A DNA stretch of 64,000 nucleotides from contig CM074128.1 in assembly GCA_037178625.1 (NCBI GenBank), forward strand, positions 4,526,001 to 4,590,000. The letters are read 5' to 3'. Positions 45,641-56,966 of the stretch are shown here, in pieces (position 1 is the stretch's first letter; each line of letters begins with the position of its first letter). Below the pieces are notes generated by a model that did not search any database, was not told the origin of the DNA, and worked only from the letters and a program-made list of their open reading frames with translations. The translations under genes were made by a program, and so were the position numbers. Source of the DNA: Skeletonema tropicum. Its lineage: Eukaryota > Bacillariophyta > Thalassiosirophyceae > Thalassiosirales > Thalassiosiraceae.

Positions 45641-46365
45641 TCATTGACGGCGCTGCATTACGAGAAGTGTATTTTGTGAGGGCTTCGCCCGAACTGTGAG
45701 TAATACTGTTTATACGTCGTGCCAACTGTCTGGATTACACCCTCCTCAGCGGTCGCTTTTTGGGATCTTACATCGTGCCAACCAATCATTGACGGCGCTG
45801 CATTACGAGAAGTGTATTTTGTGAGGGCTTCGCCCGAACTGTGAGTAATACTGTTTATACGTCGTGCCAACTGTCTGGATTACACCCTCCTCAGCGGTCG
45901 CTTTTTGGGATCTTACATCGTGCCAACCAATCATTGACGGCGCTGCATTACGAGAAGTGTATTTTGTGAGGGCTTCGCCCGAACTGTGAGTAATACTGTT
46001 TATACGTCGTGCCAACTGTCTGGATTACACCCTCCTCAGCGGTCGCTTTTTGGGATCTTACATCGTGCCAACCAATCATTGACGGCGCTGCATTACGAGA
46101 AGTGTATTTTGTGAGGGCTTCGCCCGAACTGTGATTATCATTGATTACACATCGTGCCAACTGTCTGGATTGCACCCTCCTCAGCGGTCGCTTTTTGGGA
46201 TCTTACATCGTGCCAACCAATCATTGACGGCGCTGCATTACGAGAAGTGTATTTTGTGAGGGCTTCGCCCGAACTGTGATTATCATTGATTACACATCGT
46301 GCCAACTGTCTGGATTGCACCCTCCTCAGCGGTCGCTTTTTGGGATCTCACATCGTGCCAACCAA
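45641..46365. repeat. Tandem array of five 145-bp units
   Basis: The landmark TCATTGACGGCGCTGCATTA recurs at 45641, 45786, 45931, 46076 and 46221, exactly 145 bp apart, with a truncated sixth start at 46366. Units 1-3 are identical or nearly so. Units 4-5 share a variant (GATTATCATTGATTACACAT in place of GAGTAATACTGTTTATACG) with unchanged length. Each unit holds a GGGCTTCGCCC hairpin. The minus-strand open frames across it are by-products of repetition, since 145 is not a multiple of three. Confidence 0.95.
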
Positions 46366-47140
46366 TCATTGACCGTAAGAACCATTGCCATTGCTTCAAC
46401 ATACTGCTTTTGCGTGACCTTTTCTCATAGTAGCTTCATCAAGTGCAGCCGGGCATCCCATACAAAAAGGTCACGCGAACTCAGTAATGCAGCTCAACGA
46501 AACGATGATGCGTGCGCGAAACTTATTATTGGAACTTTTGTTGTTCCTGTCGATTGGAGAGTCATGTTGGTACACCATCAACGGAGGCGCAGACGAGTAC
46601 AGCCTCGCTCGTCGACTTGGATTCTTTAGGAAGGACGATTAGTATGCTTTCCTTGTCGGCACTGGGCTGGTATCATACACTTGCACGGTCAATCCAGTTA
46701 CTACTGAGCGTGAGAAGATGGAGAAGATACAAATCAATAGAGATGAATGGAACAATTTGATGATTGAATATAAAAGTAATGAGGTGTGAGCTGGCTCAAG
46801 TTGATTGAAGGAATGCGAACGTCCTGTTTGAATGGCAGCGGATATACGTGACAAAAACTTTGCCATCGGCTGGTTCTACCGCTCCAAGATATGACAACAA
46901 TGCAGCGCATTTAAAGTGGCAGTTTTGTTTCTGAGAGATAACATTTATTCATATCAAGCAACTGCGCGAAACTGTCTATATTTCGTTTAACGCGAGGAGG
47001 TTGTGTGTTTGGGGTCTCTAAGCTACTGCAGACGCAACAATTCAACACAAAGTTAACTTCATCAAATCAGACCTGATCGTCAGGATGCAATAGCGTTAGA
47101 TTATTATGCAAGGCATTTGTGATTCAACAAGTTGAAGAGC
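46366..47140. other. Region between repeat arrays, no supported gene
   Basis: About 775 bp. Weak open frames on both strands do not show any domain. Confidence 0.35.
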
Positions 47141-47144
47141 TCAG

Positions 47145-47760
47145 ACTTCTTCTACATATCAATGTGGACGACATAGCAATTCAGACCTAACACATATCTT
47201 ACAAAGTCCGTACAATCATTATACTACTCAATTTTGGCTCATTTTAATGCCCTTGTCAGGACACATTTAGTGCTTCTATTGTGCATTCACACGTGATTTT
47301 ACAGATTGAAGTCACCAGACCTCTTCTATGCATTCATGTGGACGACATATCAACTCCAACCTCGGGTATGTCATCTGCAGTTCGTATGACACTACGCTAC
47401 TCAGTCACGGCCAAATCAAAAAATGCCTCATCAGGACACATTGAGTGATTCTATTGTGTGATATATCAGTGATGTAAGAGGTTTTAATAATCAGGCCTCA
47501 TCTATGCATCCATGTGGATGACATATCAACTCCAACCTCGGGTATGTCATCTGTAGCTCGTATATCAATATGCTACTCAATCTTTGTCAAGCCCAGTGCC
47601 CTCTTCAAAACACATATTTTGACTATATTGTGTGATGTACTCGTGCTTGTGAACGTTTTAGTCAGCAAACCTCTTCTATGCATGCATATAGACAACATAT
47701 CAACTCTAACCTCGGATATGCCATCTGTAGTGTACACAGCAACCTTATAATGATCGATTT
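47145..47760. repeat. Tandem array of ~174-bp units, four diverged copies
   Basis: Blocks such as TCTTCTATGCATTCATGTGG, GACATATCAACTCCAACCTC and GGGTATGTCATCTG recur at about 47150, 47322, 47496 and 47671. Copies are clearly diverged, with several substitutions per block, so the array is older than the 145-bp one. Confidence 0.85.
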
Positions 47761-47794
47761 GGGCAACGTGTTAGCTCAGTATTTTGACACCATT

Positions 47795-48700
47795 TTATGC
47801 GTCTAGCATCGTCAATTCAAGCAACATCCGCTACTAGTGGTGCATTTTAGTTGGCAACGATAGTACGAAAGGATATATACACGGCTCATGGTAACTACAC
47901 TTGTAGCGACGATGTTACAGTCTCGTATGCGACTTGATGAAGGCCAATTGAGCGTAGAGCTAGCTGTTTGCGACACATTTATGTGTGTAGCAACGTGAAT
48001 ATGAGCCTGAGCCGCTGCTAGTGGTTCATTATAGTTGGCAACAATAGTACGAAAGGACATACACACGGCTCATGGTGACTACACTTGTAGCGGCGATGCT
48101 GCAGTCTCGTATGCGACTTGATGAAGGCCAATTGAGCGTAGAGCTAGCTGTTTGCGACACATTTATGTGTGTAGCGACGTGAATATGAGCCCGAGCCGCT
48201 GCTAGTGGTTCATTATGGTTGGCAACGATAGTATAGAAGGAAATGGATACGGCTCATGGTGACTACACTTGTAGCGGAGATGTTACAGCCTCGTATGCGA
48301 CTCGATGAAGGCCAATTGAGCGTAGAGCCAGCTCCTTCTTTCACCATCTCAATGTGTGCGGCGACGTGAATATGAGCCCGAGCCGCTGCTAGTTGTTCAT
48401 TCTGGTTGGAAACGATAGTATAGAAGGAAATGTATAGGGCTCATGAAGACTACACTTGTAGCGGCGATGTTACAGCCTCGTATGCGACTTGATGAAGGCC
48501 AATCGAGCGTAGAGCGAGCTCCGTCTTTCACCATTACAATGTCTGTAGCGACGTGGATATGAGCCTGAGCCGCAGCTGGTGGTTCATTATAGTTGGCAAC
48601 GATAGTATGGAAGGAAATGTATGGGGCTCATGAGGACTACACTTGTAGCGGCGATGCTGCAGTCTCTATGCGACTTGATGGAGGCAGAGTAGAATTCAGT
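47795..48700 (-). repeat. Tandem array of ~182-187-bp units, five copies
   Basis: The landmark CGGCTCATG (or GGGCTCATG) occurs at 47882, 48064, 48250, 48437 and 48624. Each unit also holds TGCGACTTGATGAAGGCCAA then TTGAGCGTAGAGC, and GAGCCGCTGCTAGTGGTTCA. It belongs to the same family as the isolated copy at 44985-45190, in opposite orientation. Confidence 0.9.
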
Positions 48701-49325
48701 CACGGAGCAACCGTGACTGACTTACAGTTTCTGGCGGGAAAGAGGTTGAAGGCCGTGAGGTGTGTCTGTCATCAGACATCAGAGGCAAATTGAACGAACT
48801 CTGACAAGATCAAACACACCGTCGATTCGACCGAAACATCGATAGGACTTACCAAGGTGGCTGTGAATTTCTTCTTAACTGGTACAATGACCTCACATCA
48901 AATAATGAAAACTTGTAACACTAAAGTATAATCAATATACATACTTTACATATACATAAGTATACCATGAACTACTATGCTTGTATGCTTGGACAAATTA
49001 CAATCCTCTCTTACATTTGACCTTCTTCCCTATTTGCTCTCACTTCTCTGTTTTACACGTACCAACAAAACTACTTTGGCGTGCCAACCGTCCCTCCGGG
49101 GGCGCTTCACGGAGTGACTTCTTATTCACCTTTTCCTTATCTTCTTTCTCCCGTATCTAATTGTTACTCTGTGGTAGATGATAATGACTATACGGATGGA
49201 GTAAGTTCCAATTAACGTTTTGTTGCTCTATTTTATATCAACGAATGCTTTATATAAATATGGTAGGACTACATCGCTCCTATTAATTTATGATAACAAG
49301 ATTATTGACTATTCTGGCTCTTGTT
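48701..49325. other. Intergenic region, nothing recognised
   Basis: About 620 bp of mainly AT-rich unique sequence. Confidence 0.35.
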
Positions 49326-49860
49326 TCATCTTTCCAGCTCTCCAAGGGCAAGAGCGGAGACGGATATGCTCATGATGTATCTGAGAAACATCAAAAATGT
49401 AACTTTGACTACTTCTTCCCTGCTGCCTCTTGCCTTAAGAGCTTCTTTTGCAAGGCTTTCTTGCCTTCCTTGCCCCTTTCCTTCCCAACATGACTGATAC
49501 CACCGCTCGACTTTTTCCGTTGTGCCGTGCAGCTTCTTTGACCACACACATTGCCTTGTGAATCAATTCGAATCTCTTTTTTAGTAAAAACGAAAGTTCT
49601 CTTGCCATCCGGTAATGTTATCATGTCGTAAGCACCCACAGTCACTGTTATTGTAGATTCTTGGTTGGCCCTTCGCATCTTCAGAACAGCCTCAACAGAT
49701 TTGCTACGTTCGGCCTTGACATCACTTATGATACGTGTGGGGTACGTCTCTCCCAAGGCCACACCTGCAGCATGTAGCACTTGTGCTGGAGCTTCCCAAG
49801 CCGCGTGTAGTACGGCTATTTTGGTAGCTTTGATAGCTCTCGGGACACCACTTCTTCATA
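49326..49860 (-). pseudogene. Possible gene fragment of unknown function
   Basis: A minus-strand frame from about 49860 to 49409 reads RAIKATKIAVLHAAWEAPAQ, HAAGVALGETYPTRIISDVK, then SVEAVLKMRRANQESTITVT and ITLPDGKRTFVFTKKEIRID. Its amino-acid usage looks protein-like and it ends in a Lys-rich tail. There is no in-frame ATG near the beginning; a TGA lies just upstream. It could be the last exon of a gene or a relic. I do not recognise the family. Confidence 0.35.
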
Positions 49861-50417
49861 TATTCGCCGCTGGCATCCTGAGAAGCGGCAACGGGTGACA
49901 TGACAAAGTTCCATGATCTATGCCCGATCGACCCGCATTCTGCCACATCATTGAGTTGTCGGCATCGACTAGAGTGTAATGAAACCACTTTGCTCCTCTC
50001 GCCCAATTCTTCCCAATTCACTCTCAGATACTCAACCAACAAAGAGGCGACGACCATCGTGACAGATTGTGTCATCCAGTCCGTTGCGCCGCAGGTCTAT
50101 TATTTGACAACAAGTTGAGAACGATTGGAGATTAAAGAAGTGCAATAGCGGATGCACAACGACCTAATGACACACCATACTGCGTGTCTCCGTTACTATT
50201 ATATGCATGACCAACTTAAGACTTGCGTTAAAATTCGACAGCGCGCTATCCTATCACCTGTTGCATACCACCTCAATAGGTGGCCAAACATGCGCATCTC
50301 TGTCTCTGTAGGACGATCAGAAGGAACAACCAATGTTGGTTCATGGCTTCCGCAGAGAGCGGCCACGGTCGACGGAGGGTCGGCGGCCCCATGGTGGCGT
50401 GTGATCTTTCAAGGAAG

Positions 50418-50604
50418 TTTCAAAGAAGTTGCGGTCATGTTGCGGTCATGTTACGGTCATGTTACGGTCATGTTGCACGCGCGTGCAACATGACCGTAAC
50501 ATGACAGTAACATGACCGTAACATGACCGTAACATGACCGCAAGTGCAACATGACCGTAACATGACCGTAACATGACCGCAACATGACCGCAACTTCTTT
50601 GAAA
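50418..50604. repeat. Perfect 61-bp inverted repeat made of 11-bp units (foldback element)
   Basis: Arm 50418-50478 is the exact reverse complement of 50544-50604. Both arms consist of repeated 11-mers of the form CATGACCGTAA or CATGACCGCAA. The spacer (50479-50543) contains more of the same units, so the left arm also pairs with the adjacent sequence around a GCACGCGCGTGC centre at 50480/50481. The outer ends read TTTCAAAGAAG and CTTCTTTGAAA. Confidence 0.95.
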
Positions 50605-52841
50605 AATGAATGAAATCTGAATCCCTGAAACAAACTTCCCTGAAACCTGAAAGTCGCCCGCCACGCTACGTCAAGATGAAGTGAAATGTCTCCAATTTCA
50701 ATGATTCCAATTTCCACTTATTCGTCCCACGATGTTGATTTCGGTGTTGACTGAGGCTCCACACCTCGGACGATCGAGGGTCAGGATGACAAAGAAAATA
50801 ATATTTAAGTTTACCGTCGTCGTTGCCATATTGTGAATGAATGACGTAGAGCGTGGCCTATTAATGGCACATCAATGAATCACGACGAGCTTCGCGCTCC
50901 AGTGCGGTTTGGTCGGTTTGAGGGTGGCGAGGGAAGTCTTGAGACGGCCCGGGCTGGCTTATCTATTTGAGACAAAAACTCCATCGATACACAAAGAGAA
51001 TAAGTCCATTGAAAGAATATATTATTTGGGATGCCCTGGTCAGTTTCCTCTCTAATCCGTCTAAGCATCAGTTCAGGATTATCTTACGTGATTCTCCTAT
51101 GTCGTAGAAGCGTCTGGGGATGGAGAATGAAGGCAATTCTGTGCAATTTTGATGACAACACAAGGATTCAAACTGTAGTTTGGGCAGTCCAACCTTGCGG
51201 TGGTATACTGTCATCACACAAACACGAGTGGCTGTTATTTTTGTAGGTCAAGTATAGTAGAGAGTGATGTTCACACAACAATCCAACAACCACAAGCAAC
51301 AACGCTTTTATGCCGAGCGTCGACAATGCAAGATTATGGATAAGGATTGGAGTTATACGAGTTTGACTGATAGAGACGAAAAAGCTGCGATTCTGGTGAA
51401 GATCTCATGGCATGTTTCATCCATCAAAAGAATGTGTTTTGTTTGAGAGTGAAATCGGCAGCGACGACGAGCTGCGTGTATCAACCCCTTCGATAGCAAC
51501 GTAAGGTAGGAGTAATGAAAATCTTCTCTATGTTCACTTTGTCAATGAAATGACGCTGTCCTAATTCGTACGTGTCTACCCACGTAGCAAACGATCCTCC
51601 TCCAAAGTTGTTTAAACTATGTATGGAGAATTCGACATTCACGTAGCAGTAATCTTTTCTCTCTGGCAGTCAAATGCAGTCGAGGTCATGATGTATCGGC
51701 AACCGTCTTCTTTGTCTTTGCTGCGCAAGAGAGCTGAGAAGAAGCTACATGATGATTTGCAGCATTGCCTGGAAGCTTTGACTTCAGTTTTGCATGATAT
51801 AAGTATTCTATTGCAAATTAAGAGTTTCATAGGTTTTCGTTGATCGAAGTAAGTAATCGGCTATCTGATGGCAATGAGTTTGTTCAGACGAGGCTAAGAT
51901 GCAGCCTAGAAGATTCCTTTCGTAGCACTGTGGTGGAACAAAAATAGTCATCTTCGAAGTGATATCCTGAACATACAATGATATGTACGACGACAGGATT
52001 GACTTCAGCTGAGCTTGCTACGAACAGCCGCAAGAGAGGTAGTTGATGAAGATGTCAGTTGCTTGTTTCCTCAATCTCTCAAGAGAGAATTGAGTACTTA
52101 TCCCCAACGCCGCGAAAAGGCCTCTGACATGTTGGGGGTGGGCCATTGATCCCCGAAGGGAAAAGGTTAAACTTCAGCGGTACCCCCAAGGTACGTGCCT
52201 GGGAACTTTGCCCGGTCCTTGCCCAAGGTTGGTTCCGAACCGATGCCTGCCACCTCCAGACGCCGCCGTCTCTAGGACTAGGAGTACCAGCCCGACGCTG
52301 GATTGAGAGCTGGGCGAAAGAACATGCCATACAGCCTGGTTACTGCGATCATCATCCAAAACAGTGGATTTTATCCTCTCTCCCGACTTACGAAGATTTA
52401 GCGTCTTTCCGGACGGGAAGTTATGCTCTTCCGAGAGTTACGAAGTTTATGAAGTCTTTCCGGACGATGGTTGTTGGTTTAGTGTTTGTTGCGAAGATGG
52501 AGATGGATGGTAGGTAGGTCGAAGGTCGCGAAGGTAAAGACGGAATGCAGGTCGGAAGTTGCGAAAGTAGAGAGACAATACAACAAACAAAGGAGGGGAT
52601 GGCACAAAAGCTGTTGAAAAAGGAGAGACAAATTGCAAGAAAAGAGAGGTATCTCGCTAAATGTACTTGTCCGTCCGGTTTTGACCTTTCGTACGTCGCG
52701 TACCCGGTTCACAAGAAAAATCTTCGCTTTCACATTCCACGCACACAAACTCTCGCTCGCACAACACAGAACACAAGCTACTTATCCACAAGCGATGACA
52801 TCGAGGAATGCACTGACAGATACGATTGTACTACTCAATGA
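50605..52841. other. Long intergenic region, no supported gene
   Basis: About 2.2 kb. Several open frames of 60-125 codons occur on both strands, the longest at 52146-52517, but none shows a domain. I see no array, RNA gene or transposase. Confidence 0.4.
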
Positions 52842-53864
52842 ATGATGCGTTGTCCAGTCGTCACCGTTTTGTTCCTAATATCATCGGTAGTAGAAGTAAA
52901 TTCGTTTTCAATACCTTCTTCACCCATCAACAAAATAATAGTGCTTAGGAGTACTACTGATAATGCATCGATAGCTGTTGACCTCAAGGATGACATAGAT
53001 AGTCGAATTGACAAAGTATTAGAGGAAAAGAGGCAGGAGCTTCTCTCTGACAATAATGGACAATGAGCAGCTTGCAAGGGAGCTTCTCCTTTCTTCTCGA
53101 CTACCCGGTCTAAACTTTCTAAATCGTTCGGAAGTACGCCCGAGCCGAATACTCGGAGCAGGTCGAGGATTATTCGCAACTGAAGGCATACCCAAGGGGC
53201 AAGTGATAACTTGCTACCCTGGTGACGCACTGTTGACAAAATCAGTTGAATATAATGATCTCCTATGGGGAACACACGTTCCAACAGCGGATGTATGGGA
53301 TGGAGATGCAGTCTTTGAAGGAACTGAATCGTCTCCCCCACTCACATCATACTCTGTGTCTGTTGACGAGAAATATAGTGTTCTTGGCCTCCCCGATCTT
53401 GATGACAATCCAGCATACTTTGGTCATTTTGCCAATGATGGTGCTGGAGTTGATGAATTTGCCTTGGAAGAAGAACTAGGTGAGGAGGGGAATATTGCCG
53501 CGTACGTTTCGAGGAGTAATTCTTTGCGAAATGCAGTGCATACGCCATTCAAGGGAGGTACGCATATGGTTACAGTTGCCACTCGCGATATTCAACCTGG
53601 GGAGGAGATATTGGTGACGTAGTAAGTCGAATATCTGTGGTATCAAATTTTTTCCAGCCATTTCACCAACAACGTTCATCTAACTTCTGTATATCTTTTG
53701 TTGTACACTTCTAATGCTGTATTTGAAGTGGTCCCGACTATTGGGGCATAACTGCTCTTGTGGAGGAAGCATCATTCCGTAATCGCGTAGGCCAATTGCT
53801 TACCTCTGCTAGTCTTCTCTTCACTGCCATTTCTTTTTGGTTGTTCATCTCCTCCATGAATTAA
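52842..53864 (+). CDS. Plastid-type SET-domain protein with C-terminal membrane segment
   Basis: I read exons 52842-53015, 53071-53621 and 53729-53864, about 286 aa. The last splice is firm: GTGACGTA joins TGGTCCCGAC to give EEILVTYGPDYWG. The first intron (GTATTAG...GAGCAG, 52-55 nt) is my best explanation for a frame change near 53050. The N terminus (CPVVTVLFLISSVVEVNS then FSIPSS) is a signal peptide with a Phe at the expected cleavage site, so plastid import is likely. SET-domain elements are RILGAGRGLFATEGIPKGQV (N-SET), NPAYFGHFANDGA (NH-like), NSLRNAVHTPFKGG and VTVATRDIQPGEEILVTYGP then DYW. The C terminus has one hydrophobic helix (LLTSASLLFTAISFWLFISS). A protein-lysine methyltransferase acting at a plastid membrane is inferred; the substrate is unknown. 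Confidence 0.78.
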
Positions 53865-54172
53865 TTAGGATGTCCACTATGTAAATATTGTATACCTTTG
53901 CTACCAAAAATATCTGTGTTCAAAGCTAATTTTCAATTAGAAGCTGTTAAGCAATACTTAGAGCAATCTCTTTCTCAGCGGCAACCTTAGTGTAGTAGGT
54001 ATTAGAGTGAGACAGTGTAACTTTCAATAAGTACAAGGTCTTTTCGGAGGTAGGAATTCAAAGAGATGATGTTACCACAATCCTAAAGATAAACGGCATT
54101 GTATCACAGTAAGTTTCATCCTACTCCTATCAGTTACATTATTTAAGTCCTTACAAAATTTGAATCATCGTT
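53865..54172. other. Convergent intergenic region
   Basis: About 310 bp between the 3' ends of the SET and DUF2358-like genes. Nothing is recognised. Confidence 0.35.
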
Positions 54173-55098
54173 TCATTGCTCAAAACTCCAAGCACCAGCA
54201 CCCACCAACGCACCCGACCTTGATCCCACCAAAGCCTCAAGACCAAAGTTATTAAAATAAGGAGGCTGCAACGCTGCCCCATTCACCAACAATTTTTCAA
54301 TTCGATGTTCCCGAATCTTTCCTGCCCCCTCATTCTTCTTTCCTTCTCGATCTCGACTTGCTGACAAATCAAAGGAGTAGACACTAATCCCATCCACATG
54401 AACCGTTCGTCCAGTCACACCCATGATCTTTGGGACCAGCATCACATTATACGACACACGAAGTTCGGTTCGCGTGGGGTCGTATACCATTCTTGATTGG
54501 AGTATGGAACGATCGGTATCGTAGACGAGAGAGAGGGCGGAGCGGACCAAGCCGAGGGCTTTTTTGTAGGAGGTTAATTTGGATAGTTGGATTTGACCGT
54601 CGGATGCTTTGAGTGATATGTTTTCGTGGTATATGGAATAATCTGCATTTATTTGGTGGATTGAGGTATATATAATGGTTAGTTTCGTTTCAAAACGAGT
54701 ACAGCATTGCATATCTGTTCAAAGTAAGAAATATAATGAACATTACACTTACCAGGCGCTCTCTTCAAAAAGTACGGATAATCCTTCCGCAGCGTATCCA
54801 TAGCTTTCCCAACATTCATTTGCAATTCACGTTGTTCATCCACCATCTCTTGTAGAAATGGTGAGAGATTGCTGGTATTACTGTCGGAAGAACCGGGCAG
54901 TGATATCTGTTCCTTTTCAACGGTGGATGAGGATTCAAGGGGTAGTGGGAAGAGGAGTGGTGATGATGATGGGTTCCGTATTCTGAAAGTTGTGGATGAT
55001 GATTTGGAAATTGTTGAGAGGGCTGCGGCCATGTTATTGTTGTTTTGGCCTGAGATAGAAGCTGCCGCAATTGCGACGAGTAGAGAAAGCGGTCTCAT
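54173..55098 (-). CDS. DUF2358-like protein with signal peptide
   Basis: Exons 55098-54753 and 54642-54173 (intron GTAAGT...TGCAG, 110 nt), giving 271 aa. The N terminus (MRPLSLLVAIAAASISGQ) is a signal peptide without an obvious Phe at the junction. The core reads MDTLRKDYPYFLKRAPDYSI then YHENISLK, LSKLTSYKKALGLVRSALSL and a beta-rich half (LRVSYNVMLVPKIMGVTGRT, VDGISVYSFDLS). Short LRxDYP...Y...I-x-F openings and this alpha/beta layout are typical of DUF2358/SnoaL-like plastid and cyanobacterial proteins. Function is unknown; a plastid or endomembrane location is inferred from the leader. Confidence 0.62.
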
Positions 55099-55383
55099 GG
55101 TTGTTTGGTTGGAGTGCTGATATATGTCGTGAGTTGTGACTGAAAAAGATCTTGTCCTTGGCCGTCAATGAGAATCAACTGCAATGGATTCTTCTCTGGA
55201 CAATAGATTATGCACTGTCCTGTGAGAGGGTATGTTTGCTCTTCCTCAAAAGGCTTCGTGCGTTTTGTATCTAACTGCTGCGCTATTGGTAGGTTGGGTT
55301 CGTCTCCGCCCTGTGCGTGTCTTTCAATTTGTTGGTTTTTGGTTGGCTTGTGGCGAGTGCGTCAGTGACGCGAGAGAAAGAAC
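55099..55383. other. Intergenic region upstream of DUF2358-like gene
   Basis: About 285 bp leading to the target-site copy of the foldback element. No gene is seen. Confidence 0.35.
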
Positions 55384-55387
55384 GAAC

Positions 55388-56455
55388 TGTTACATCGAAT
55401 CCTTGGATTTCCGAATCCTAGGATTCCTGCTCCGAATCCTAGGATTCGATAAAACATGACGTCCGAATCCTAGGATTCTGGCAAGGCTTGCTTGAAGAAG
55501 AACTAACTCCACGATGATGAAGTAACGCCTACTAGAGAGGGCTACTGCTGCAGCAACAACATAGCAGATACTTACTTCACACTATTTTAGATTATGCCGA
55601 CGATGTTCTCTCGACCGTTATTATTCTCGGCGCTACCATCGCCAATACACACGTCGACCGACATAATTTAATTTTCACATCCAGAGTACGCAATACGCAA
55701 TAATCAGCACTCGAGATAGCCGATAACAACAAAGTCAATAACAACAAATGAGTTGTATTCATGTACCATTCAATCATACTCTTCTAATGGATGTGTATGT
55801 CTTGGTGGTACGTAATACAGAGTTTAAAGTATCAGATAGACTATGTTATTATTAATTGTTGGTATGTGATGTAAATTATTAGAAGTAATACTTGATAAAT
55901 GTCATATTCCCCTCAATCTATCATTAATATGGCTCCCACGGATGCATGTTATCGTAATAATGAATTTTTAATGCTTGTTTGATCGATATCTTCGCCGTTG
56001 CATTGAATTGTAGTTGATTGTTGTGTTCGACGGAAACGAATAATTATGCAAACTTTTTGTACCGTGTAGGCGACGTCGTGGCGTTTCCTTCCGCTCCAGA
56101 TGACTAAGCCGTCGTCTTTAATCATATTAGAGGCGAGGGAGCGGGTTGGTTGCCTTTGTAATTACTTGATGCCCCTCCTTATCTACTGCTGCATAGCAGC
56201 GATATCGTATCATGGTCGGTCGAGGTGTCTTCATCTTCGCCCATCAATCCAAGGATTCGATGGATCAGAGCCGGCGAATCCTAGGATTCGGAGCAGGAAT
56301 CCTAGGATTCGGAGGCAGGAATCCTTGGATTCGGACAATCCAAGGATTCGATGTGCGGCCCCCTCACGAATAGAACGAATCCTAGGATTCCGAAATCCAA
56401 GGATTCGCCGGCATCGAATCCTAGGATTTTCAGAATCCTAGGATTCGATGTAACA
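55388..56455. mobile_element. Foldback/MITE-like element with GAATCCTAGGATTC palindrome clusters
   Basis: The element begins TGTTACATCGAATCC at 55388 and ends with the reverse complement at 56455. It is flanked on both sides by GAAC (55384-55387 and 56456-56459), a candidate 4-bp target-site duplication. The left 90 bp and right 205 bp are packed with the 14-bp palindrome GAATCCTAGGATTC and its variant AATCCTTGGATT: about four copies at left and eight to ten at right. The inner 770 bp is AT-rich and has no domain-bearing open frame, so the element would be non-autonomous. The name of the superfamily cannot be told from this copy. Confidence 0.75.
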
Positions 56456-56459
56456 GAAC

Positions 56460-56966
56460 CCAGCAGATGGATGGTTCAAAATGTACCCCTGGCTAAGATA
56501 ATCTTATCTTGATCTTACAAAACGAAATCCCTACTTCTACCAACACAATTCTCTCAATATCTTGACAATCATTTTACTGATGTGGTACGATATTTAGCAA
56601 AGGAAATCCCCAAATATCCTCCCCTTCAATTGAAATAACCTCTTTTATCTATCCCCCCTCATTCTGAAACTGAAAAGCGCGACCAAAACCAAAAAATGCG
56701 GCGCGCCGTATCAGCGGTCAGCGGTTACCGGTTACACTCATCACTGCTTGCTATGCGGTGAACGGAGGGTGAACGGTTGTTAGTTGTTACTCCTCAGTAA
56801 ACTGTTGATGGGCATGGTAGGCAATAGGCAAGAGACCATCGAATAAATAAGATGAAGCTAGAAAGAACAGATTGTAACTAACAGGCTGCGAAACGCAAGC
56901 TGATTAACGCCGTAATCATTACATGCACACGCAAAATTCAAATTCAAATTTTCAAAAATCATCATT
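56460..56966. other. Intergenic region upstream of the mitochondrial carrier gene
   Basis: About 500 bp. It holds a GCGGCGCGCC stretch and GCGGTCAGCGGTTACCGGTT short repeats near 56700-56740. No gene is recognised. Confidence 0.35.

Noticed and set aside
45658..46320. Repeated minus-strand open frames of 60-75 codons in the 145-bp array
   Set aside because: They are produced by the repeat unit and shift frame from unit to unit. No sign of a repeated protein domain.
45641..48700. CRISPR array
   Set aside because: Units are contiguous 145-187-bp satellites without short repeats separated by unique spacers, in a eukaryotic setting.
50418..50604. Protein-coding reading of the 11-bp repeats (open frames with GHVTVMLRSCY repeats)
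   Set aside because: Open frames follow from the short repeat composition; the perfect inverted symmetry points to DNA structure instead.
52146..52517. 123-codon plus-strand frame
   Set aside because: No family resemblance, and an overlapping antisense frame is just as open. Insufficient support.
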